Position numbers and translations under genes: made by a program. A stretch of DNA of 20,895 nt from the NCBI GenBank assembly GCA_900544755.1, contig UQWQ01000031.1, positions 1-20,895 of the forward strand, read 5' to 3'. Shown here in pieces: positions 14,033-20,895 of this stretch; positions within the stretch are counted from its first letter, which is position 1, and each line of letters opens with the position of its first letter. The notes beneath the pieces are model-generated. The model was not told where the DNA came from. It saw nothing but the letters and a program-made list of their open reading frames with translations, and did not search any database. The stretch is from an uncultured Collinsella sp. Its GTDB lineage: Bacteria > Actinomycetota > Coriobacteriia > Coriobacteriales > Coriobacteriaceae.

Positions 14033-15040
14033 CTATTCGGAAGGTACCTCTTCGTCTCGCATGCCTTTCCAGTTGCGGATAAGTGCCTTGCGTAGTTCGT
14101 TTTGCTCTCGCTGGTACCCGGTGTCGGTACAGCGAGGCATGCCGAGTGCTTCGCGAATGTTGTTCATGGCGCGGTGAAAGGCGAGCTGGCTGCCGAACTG
14201 AGCCGAAGTGAGCGTAACGATTCGATATCCCATTTGGGAGAGAACGGCCTCTCGCTCTGCATCTGCTCCTTTGCGTTCGAACTCATCGTGAAAGCCGCCC
14301 TTATATTCGATACCGAGTTCCCTGCGCTTGTAGGTAACGAGCGCATCGATTTTGAGTGTTCGAGCTTTGGCGCAATGCCAGAGACGTTGAGGGATCTCGA
14401 GCGGTTTGTTGAGTTCGATACCTCGGATGCCAACGCCGCCTTCGCTTGTTGGGAGTGAGAGGGCGATTGCCGAAGCGGTCTCCATAGGCGAGGCCGAGCG
14501 ATCGTAGATGTGCCTGAGCGCGAGCCGTGCACGTGTGGCACCGGGTTTGCCGGGATGCCGATCGAGCAGTTCGATTATTTCATCCTTGGAGGCGGTGGCT
14601 GGTTGCTCGGTATAAGGGTCGGCGGGATTGAGCCTCATGCGATAATCGCCGCAAACTTCATAGCCATATTCGAGATATTCGATCCTATCCATCCACTCGG
14701 CCGCGAGCACGAAGGTGAAGGCTTCGTCGGTGATGAAGACTCCGGGCGTCAACTCGTTAATATGCTCGTAGGGAAGATTTTGTCCAAGAATGTGGCAAAC
14801 GACGCCTTTGGTACGAATTCGCTCGAATTCGAATACAACCGCGATATCGATAGTCTTAAGCATATCGGACGGAATGCCGCAGTCGGTAAGGGCCTGTCGT
14901 ATGCGCGCAACACGTTGCTGGGTGGAGATGCCTTGTGCACCTATCTGGTAGTCGTGCCGCGCAAGAGACTGAACTAAATTCTGGGGTGCATGATGGACAA
15001 GCCATGCGGTTTTATGCGAAATGAGAACAGGGGTGTCCAT
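14033..15040 (-). CDS. DUF559/Vsr-like PD-(D/E)XK nuclease-domain protein
   Basis: 335 residues. The C-terminal part resembles the DUF559 (Vsr-like) domain: SASPMETASAIALSLP (Glu187), an Asp in LKIDALV (Asp232), then LGIEYKGGFHDE (Glu245, Lys247, His251) and VLSQMGYRIVTLTSAQF, the D...ExK order of PD-(D/E)XK nucleases. The preceding PGKPGATRARLALRHIYDRS is the linker often seen in actinobacterial proteins that couple an AbiEi-like N-terminal region to this domain. The N-terminal 150 residues are not assigned with confidence. ATG 15040 has GAGAGG six bases upstream. The gene stands alone, enclosed by 79-bp inverted repeats beside tRNA-Ser. Cleavage activity is inferred only; a role in defence or in mobility of the unit is possible. 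Confidence 0.8.
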   Translation of the reverse strand: MDTPVLISHKTAWLVHHAPQNLVQSLARHDYQIGAQGISTQQRVARIRQALTDCGIPSDMLKTIDIAVVFEFERIRTKGVVCHILGQNLPYEHINELTPGVFITDEAFTFVLAAEWMDRIEYLEYGYEVCGDYRMRLNPADPYTEQPATASKDEIIELLDRHPGKPGATRARLALRHIYDRSASPMETASAIALSLPTSEGGVGIRGIELNKPLEIPQRLWHCAKARTLKIDALVTYKRRELGIEYKGGFHDEFERKGADAEREAVLSQMGYRIVTLTSAQFGSQLAFHRAMNNIREALGMPRCTDTGYQREQNELRKALIRNWKGMRDEEVPSE

Positions 15041-15344
15041 TGAGGGCCTCTCGCTCTGAGCCGGTATCCAACTCTTATGTCCGTTGAAGTGGGGAAATAT
15101 ACCGGATGTGAGTAAATCAACTCATTCATGCTGTGAGCTCAATCCAAACATGTACGTCAGCCTCCAAAGATGTCGAAAAATGTCGTTTTTGGAGGCTGAC
15201 GTACATGTTTTGGACCCCTGGCATTCCAGCAATGCCACGCCCGCGCCCAGTCCCTACCGTTTGCCGAGCAATGGGGTCGCAATCGCCGCCAACCATGTAC
15301 TATGTACGGGCATTGTCTAAACTCGCAATCAGAAGGATTCCATC
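15041..15344. other. Intergenic region with the right palindromic repeat
   Basis: The region holds the 5' leader of the nuclease gene, repeat copy R (15133-15211), and about 130 bp leading to the UPF0126 gene. No convincing promoter could be assigned for either gene. Short open frames crossing the repeat are artefacts of the palindrome. Confidence 0.6.
15133..15211 (-). repeat. 79-bp inverted repeat, copy R, perfect internal palindrome
   Basis: Reverse complement of copy L with four differences. Its arms 15146-15168 and 15188-15210 are a perfect 23-bp palindrome. The 19-nt centre contains ATGTCG twice (15170-15175 and 15180-15185). The four differences from L all fall in L's palindrome arms and break pairs there, so R looks like the undamaged form. 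Confidence 0.92.
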
Positions 15345-16034
15345 TTGCCCGTCGTCGCCGCTATGACCGTTACCTCACATGCCTCGGATGCCATGGTCGC
15401 TATCCCCTTTTGGCTCGAGATGTTCGCTGTTGTCGCGGCATCGATCTCGGGCGTGCTGGTCGCGCGCGAGCATAAGCTCGACCTGGTGGGCGCGGTCGCA
15501 CTCGCCGTGGTCTGTGGCCTGGGCGGCGGTCTATTACGCGACATGACACTGCAAGTGGGCAACGTCTACATCCTCAACCAGCCAATGGCGCTGCCGCTCT
15601 CCATCGCCACGGCGGCCATCATCTACATCTTCCCGGCAATCGTCGATAAACCCGAGAAACTCATTCCCCTGCTCGACATCATCTCGGTCGGCATCTATGC
15701 GGCAACCGGCGCGGACAAGGCACTGGTCTACGGCTTTGCGCCGGCCGTATGCATCATGATGGGCTTTTTCACCGCGGTGGGCGGCGGCATGTTGCGCGAC
15801 GGCTTTATGGGCGTGGTTCCGGGCATTTTCCAACGCACTAACTTTTATGCCATCGCGGCCATCGCCGGATCGGCAAGCTATGTAAGCCTCGTCATGAGTG
15901 GCTTGGTCAGCAATGTCGCCGCGCTAATCGTATGCGTTGTCGTGACCATGGGTCTGCGCTGGCTCTCGCTGCGCTTTGACATCAAAAGCCCCACAGAGGA
16001 AGACATCGCGCGCTTCTTGCATCGCAAAAAGTAG
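15345..16034 (+). CDS. UPF0126/TRIC-like membrane protein
   Basis: 229 residues, with about seven hydrophobic segments. Two repeated modules each carry the family signature: GLGGGLLRD at 58-66 and AVGGGMLRD at 144-152. This is the UPF0126 (YicG-type) family, related in fold to TRIC cation channels; some members have been linked to glycine transport, so the substrate is open. The first 20 residues are polar and precede the first membrane segment. I keep the TTG start at 15345 because AAGGA lies seven bases upstream; ATG 15363 has no ribosome binding site. It lies upstream of the bactofilin-like gene on the same strand, with about 100 bp between them. Confidence 0.9.
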   Translation: MPVVAAMTVTSHASDAMVAIPFWLEMFAVVAASISGVLVAREHKLDLVGAVALAVVCGLGGGLLRDMTLQVGNVYILNQPMALPLSIATAAIIYIFPAIVDKPEKLIPLLDIISVGIYAATGADKALVYGFAPAVCIMMGFFTAVGGGMLRDGFMGVVPGIFQRTNFYAIAAIAGSASYVSLVMSGLVSNVAALIVCVVVTMGLRWLSLRFDIKSPTEEDIARFLHRKK

Positions 16035-16105
16035 ACAGCACGGCACGACCCTTCGAAATGCAACCGAGAGGTTCTTTTAGAGCGACCGCGCGTTGGGTAC
16101 CCTGT

Positions 16106-16126
16106 TAGATACATGTCGAGTATCTA
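16106..16126 (+). promoter_or_regulatory. Palindrome at the ribosome binding site of the 16141 gene
   Basis: TAGATAC and GTATCTA flank ATGTCGA: a perfect 7-bp inverted repeat ending 14 bases before ATG 16141 and just before GAAGGA. It could be a repressor operator or an RNA hairpin near the start. No regulator is identified. Confidence 0.45.
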
Positions 16127-16140
16127 GCGAAGGATTCACT

Positions 16141-17286
16141 ATGCCTTACAACCTAGCACCGTCGTCCCGGCACCGTAAAGTGCAGGCGCGCATCGCCCTC
16201 CTATTCGCACTGATTGCACTTGCGCTAATCGTACTTCCCACGACTTCATTCGCCGGCACAGATACCGCCGGAAACGTGCTCGCGACCGAAGCTGACTCCA
16301 CCCCGTCCGGGGTCGAAGGCGACCTGTACTGGGCCGGCCAAAGCCTCAACTTAGACGATGCCTCCATCGGCCGCGATATTATCGCGGCGGGCGAGAGCCT
16401 GTCGATTCGCGACTGCACCGTAGGCGGCGCCGTTCGCCTGGCGGCGCGTACCATCGATATCGCCAAAACCGCAATCGATGGCAGCGTGACGGTAGCCGGC
16501 CAGCACGTCGTCCTTAACACCGGTAGCACCGCCAACTGTTTTTACGCGGCAGGCGAGACGGTCGCCCTGCGCGGCTCCGCTAAATCGGCGGCGCTCGCCG
16601 GCGACACCGTTACCATCGATGGCACCGTCGATGGCGATGTTGAGGTCTGGGCCGACAAGCTCATCCTGGGCAAAAATGCCTGCATCACCGGCACGGTGAG
16701 CGCCCACGTCTCACAGGATCCCGAGCGGGCAGAGGGTGCCCAGGTCGGAGCCCTCAAGATCGACCGCACCGAGAACGAGAACACCTCTACGGTTAACGAC
16801 ACCATCGGCGGCATCGTCGCCGCAGCGCTCTCGACCTGCTTTATCGCCCTGCTGCTCGAGCTCGTCTTTCCGCGTGCGACCGCCAGCGCCGCCGGAATGC
16901 TCCACCAACGTCCCACGCCCCTGTGGGTGAGCGGTCTTTTGGGCACGATTGCTATCGTCCCCACCGTCCTACTGCTGATTATCTCTATCGCCGGCCTGTC
17001 GCTTGCCGGAACCCTCATGTGCGCCGTGATCGGCATCGCGCTGGTCTCCACCGCTTTTGCTGGCTGCGCGATCGCCCGCATGGTCGGACACAACCAGAAC
17101 CGCTATGCCATGGCAGCCGTCGGCGGTGTGGCCGCAGGCGCCCTCACAGGACTCCCCCTCATCGGCGACTTCATCAGCGGCGTGGCCTTTGTCTTTATGC
17201 TCGGCTACGTCATCCAGATCATCTGGCGCAACGCCCACCTCAAGCCGCAGCAGCCGGCTAACACGCCAGGACTCCCCACCGCCTAA
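16141..17286 (+). CDS. Exported bactofilin-like beta-repeat membrane protein
   Basis: 381 residues. A basic N-terminus and hydrophobic segment (about 18-36, ending TTSFAGT) form a signal peptide or anchor. Residues about 55-200 are short repeats of the bactofilin-like beta-helix kind: VEGDLYWAGQSLNLDDASIG, RDIIAAGESLSIRD, GSVTVAGQHVVLNTGS, TVTIDGTVDGDVEVWADKL. The C-terminal 160 residues carry four or five membrane helices. This pairing of a polymer-forming-like domain with membrane helices is known in poorly characterised envelope proteins. The frame opens upstream at a TTG (16093), but ATG 16141 is preceded by GAAGGA and begins a proper signal sequence. Function is unknown; a scaffold role in the envelope is a guess. 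Confidence 0.88.
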   Translation: MPYNLAPSSRHRKVQARIALLFALIALALIVLPTTSFAGTDTAGNVLATEADSTPSGVEGDLYWAGQSLNLDDASIGRDIIAAGESLSIRDCTVGGAVRLAARTIDIAKTAIDGSVTVAGQHVVLNTGSTANCFYAAGETVALRGSAKSAALAGDTVTIDGTVDGDVEVWADKLILGKNACITGTVSAHVSQDPERAEGAQVGALKIDRTENENTSTVNDTIGGIVAAALSTCFIALLLELVFPRATASAAGMLHQRPTPLWVSGLLGTIAIVPTVLLLIISIAGLSLAGTLMCAVIGIALVSTAFAGCAIARMVGHNQNRYAMAAVGGVAAGALTGLPLIGDFISGVAFVFMLGYVIQIIWRNAHLKPQQPANTPGLPTA

Positions 17287-17295
17287 CCACCAATC

Positions 17296-17324
17296 ACCGC
17301 AAAGGGGACAGGCACCTTTGTGGT
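17296..17324. repeat. REP-like stem-loop with GGACAGGCA loop
   Basis: ACCGCAAAGG and CCTTTGTGGT form a 10-bp stem (one G-T pair) around GGACAGGCA, just past the stop of the 16141 gene. No T-run follows. From memory, very similar AAAGGGGACAGGCACCTTT palindromes are scattered in many bacterial genomes; only one copy is seen here. Confidence 0.45.
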
Positions 17325-17353
17325 TGTGAAGGCCTTCTCAATCCCCGTGCACC

Positions 17354-17388
17354 AAAAAGGGCGCCGACCATTGCGGTCGACGCCCTTT
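17354..17388 (-). terminator. Terminator after typA
   Basis: AAAGGGCG and CGCCCTTT form the outer stem, with CGACC/GGTCG inside. On the minus strand it is followed by TTTTTGG. It sits about 30 bp past the typA stop and may also stop plus-strand transcripts. Confidence 0.85.
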
Positions 17389-17415
17389 CTTGTTGGCAGT
17401 TATAAGCCCCAGCGC

Positions 17416-19254
<1,839 letters not shown>

Positions 19255-19371
19255 GTAGTTCCCCTATCTTCTATCCATATACAAACGGCACGCGTATGCG
19301 ACCCACCCAGCAATGCAACGCTCGGCGGGAATATTGAGCCTTTTACCGAAAACTCGTTTATTTTAGCGATT

Positions 19372-19821
19372 TTAGATGAGAGGGGTTTCCTCACCTGCAG
19401 GTTCAGGGTCGCTCCACATAAAACCATCGCCGGCACCCATGCCCTCATACAGCACATATGCCGAAAAACCGCTCTCGAGCGTCGTCTCAAAGAAACTCAC
19501 GAGCAGAGCGTCGTGGTAGCCGCCGTCAATCTCGACACAGCCGGTATAGCCAATGGCATAGCGGGCGATACGGCCCAGGCCCTCGTCCTTAAGACCCATC
19601 TTGTGCTCGGAGATAAAGTTGGTGGCGGCCTCCAGGCATGCCTCCTCGCCATCCTCGTCGAGCGCGGCCAGATAGCGGTTGGAAGCAGCGTCCTCGATCG
19701 CCACAACTACGCCCGGATTCTCACCGGCGGCAAGGTCGTCCAAGAACGCACCAATCAGGTCACACACCATGGCGTCGAGCTCGGCGGAGACGTTACCGGC
19801 GTCCTGCATATCCTGTGCCAT
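19372..19821 (-). CDS. Conserved-looking protein of unknown function
   Basis: 149 residues, acidic, without membrane segments. The first 50 residues look helical (SAELDAMVCDLIGAFLDDLA). The middle and end look like a small alpha/beta domain: GVVVAIEDAASNRYLAALDE, RIARYAIGYTGCVEIDGGYH, DALLVSFFETTL and GFSAYVLYEGMG. No family or catalytic motif is recognised. ATG 19821 has GGAAGG seven bases upstream. It lies between the 19852 gene and typA on the same strand, 117 bp before typA. Codon use matches its neighbours, so it is probably a real lineage-specific gene. Confidence 0.8.
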   Translation of the reverse strand: MAQDMQDAGNVSAELDAMVCDLIGAFLDDLAAGENPGVVVAIEDAASNRYLAALDEDGEEACLEAATNFISEHKMGLKDEGLGRIARYAIGYTGCVEIDGGYHDALLVSFFETTLESGFSAYVLYEGMGAGDGFMWSDPEPAGEETPLI

Positions 19822-19851
19822 CTCTAGACCTTCCCATCGAATCCGGCGTCG

Positions 19852-20208
19852 TTACAGTTCTTGTGCCTCGGCAGCGATCTTGGCGGCAGCGTCGCGGGCG
19901 CGCACCATATCCATCGCGCGCTTGTCGAGTACCTTGATCTGGTTGGTCAGCATTACCGCATCGACCACACCCCAGATTACCAAGCCTGTTGAAATCGAAA
20001 ACCCAAGCGCACCAACTGTACCACGAAGACGAGAACAGATTACCGCGACAAGGGCGGAGATGATAACCATCTTGATATAGGAGCCGCGGCGCTCGCGAAG
20101 CGTGCGGGCCTGCGTCACATAGGCGATGCGAGCCGCCTCGGATGCCTCCGAGCGCATCTGGGCTTCACGCGCGATGGCGGCCGCTTCAGCCGATACGCGG
20201 GTACCCAT
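19852..20208 (-). CDS. Small membrane protein of unknown function
   Basis: 118 residues from ATG 20208. A basic, helical N-terminus of about 45 residues (SAEAAAIAREAQMRSEASEA) precedes two hydrophobic segments (YIKMVIISALVAVICSRL and ALGFSISTGLVIWGVVDAVML), and a charged helical tail ends the protein. This suggests two membrane passes with both ends on the same side, perhaps with coiled-coil contacts. No family is recognised. An in-frame ATG at 20238 directly abuts the upstream stop but lacks a ribosome binding site, while GAGAGG (20215-20220) serves ATG 20208. It is probably co-transcribed with the DUF151 gene upstream. Confidence 0.75.
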   Translation of the reverse strand: MGTRVSAEAAAIAREAQMRSEASEAARIAYVTQARTLRERRGSYIKMVIISALVAVICSRLRGTVGALGFSISTGLVIWGVVDAVMLTNQIKVLDKRAMDMVRARDAAAKIAAEAQEL

Positions 20209-20238
20209 CAGCGACCTCTCCGCTCGCGTGCCAGACAT

Positions 20239-20739
20239 TTAGAAATCATCGGGGGAGAGCGTATGGACGAACTCGTCGAACTTCTCGAACTCCTGCTCGT
20301 CGTCAACCTCCTCGGCATGGGCAGAAACGGTACCCAGGCGATTCATGATGTCGTCCTCCACAAACATGGGGGCATTACTGCGCACGGCAAGGGCGATGGC
20401 GTCGCTGGGGCGGGCGTCAATCTTGCGCTCGTCACCATCGACCAGCACAACAATCGTCGCATAGAACACCGGCGGCTCGGCACGAACGATCTCGATGCGC
20501 TCGAGCTTGGCGCCCAGGGCATCGACGGTGTCAAGCAGCAGGTCATGCGTTATCGGGCGCTCGGCGCGACCGCTATCGATGCCACGGCTAATTGCCGCGG
20601 CCTCAAACGAGCCGGTCTGAATGGAAAGCGAACGCAGGGGTGCCGTCGAATCCGACTTGCCGCAGCGCTCGCGAAGCACGATAAGCGATGGCACGGGACC
20701 GGCGGCCATGACGATGGTCTCTATGTCGACACGAACCAT
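20239..20739 (-). CDS. Bifunctional nuclease family protein (DUF151)
   Basis: 166 residues from ATG 20739: MVRVDIETIVMAAGPVPSLI, LSIQTGSFEAAAISRGI, then RPITHDLLLDTVDALGAKLE, YATIVVLVDGDERKIDARPS and DAIALAVRSNAPMFVEDDIM. This order is that of the BFN/DUF151 domain, found in plant and bacterial proteins reported to cut DNA or RNA; the actinobacterial members are little studied. The acidic C-terminal tail of about 30 residues is variable in the family. The frame extends to 20787, but GGAGG lies about six bases before ATG 20739, which fits the family start. It heads a run with the 19852 and 19372 genes. Confidence 0.92.
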   Translation of the reverse strand: MVRVDIETIVMAAGPVPSLIVLRERCGKSDSTAPLRSLSIQTGSFEAAAISRGIDSGRAERPITHDLLLDTVDALGAKLERIEIVRAEPPVFYATIVVLVDGDERKIDARPSDAIALAVRSNAPMFVEDDIMNRLGTVSAHAEEVDDEQEFEKFDEFVHTLSPDDF

Positions 20740-20796
20740 GGAACACCTCCGGTACGTAGCGGTTAACACACGGCAGGGTCGCCGCATTGAATAGCT

Positions 20797-20826
20797 ATAC
20801 TACCCAATCTTTCGCCCAGCACACAA
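20797..20826 (-). promoter_or_regulatory. Putative promoter for the DUF151 gene
   Basis: Minus-strand TTGTGT, 18 bp, TAGTAT, about 58 bp upstream of ATG 20739. The -10 is reasonable and the -35 weak. A TTGACA lies further upstream near 20870 but lacks a matching -10. The rest of the window to 20895 shows no gene. Confidence 0.35.
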
Positions 20827-20895
20827 AATCAAAGTAGTTAATTTGGGACGTGTCTCTATGGTTTTGTCAACCGCGTGCTTCGCGCCATTTCGGCA

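Larger units (their letters stand above)
13944..15211. mobile_element. Putative palindrome-bounded nuclease gene cassette
   Basis: A 1268-bp unit consisting of one minus-strand gene (14033-15040) between two near-identical inverted repeats, each with a palindrome outermost and the same short non-palindromic tail inside. The two copies are equal in length and mirror each other exactly, as expected for the ends of a mobile or recombining unit. No transposase, recombinase or clear target duplication is seen. The alternative is a pair of dispersed genomic palindromes flanking the gene by chance or acting as terminators. Confidence 0.45.

Noticed and set aside
13850..15220. tRNA-integrated genomic island with attL/attR
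   Set aside because: No integrase gene and no direct repeat of the tRNA end. The only tRNA-end copy is inverted and lies outside the nuclease unit.

Overview
The window looks like a stretch of a high-GC, gut-type actinobacterial chromosome, most likely Coriobacteriia and close to Collinsella. The grounds are GC-rich codon use, strong GGAGG-type ribosome binding sites, the order rpsF-ssb-rpsR-rplI-dnaB, and several proteins of the sort common in that class. The taxon is an inference from style; no search was possible. Nearly all housekeeping genes lie on the minus strand, so transcription runs right to left.

Layout. 1-190: an mnmG 5' fragment on the plus strand, with more AT-rich codon use, joined to the 3' part of a truncated minus-strand carA. 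This looks like a chimeric contig end. carA has a PyrR-type RNA hairpin over its ribosome binding site. 1622-5157: a single-pass membrane protein of unknown function, an ABC exporter half-transporter and a Nudix hydrolase. 5179-7888: purD and purA. 7982-9373: dnaB. 9487-11316: a complete IS1595-type element with 24-bp inverted ends and an 8-bp target duplication. It carries a lincosamide-nucleotidyltransferase-like passenger gene and separates dnaB from the ribosomal operon. 11436-13124: rplI, rpsR, ssb and rpsF, with a promoter and a hairpin like the S6:S18 autoregulatory motif. 13619-13848: two tRNA-Ser genes, GGA and CGA.

13944-15211: the least expected part. A gene for a DUF559/Vsr-like PD-(D/E)XK nuclease-domain protein is enclosed by two 79-bp inverted repeats. 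Each repeat is itself a long palindrome, and the unit sits just beyond tRNA-Ser(CGA). Between the two lies an inverted 20-nt copy of that tRNA's 3' end. This may be a small nuclease-gene cassette or mobile module.

15345-17286 (plus strand): a UPF0126/TRIC-like membrane protein, then a secreted or membrane bactofilin-like beta-repeat protein. 17416-20739 (minus): typA, two small unknown proteins and a bifunctional-nuclease (DUF151) protein.

The housekeeping genes cover pyrimidine (carA) and purine (purA, purD) synthesis, replication (dnaB, ssb) and translation (S6, S18, L9, TypA). The accessory content is confined to the IS1595 element and the palindrome-bounded nuclease unit.
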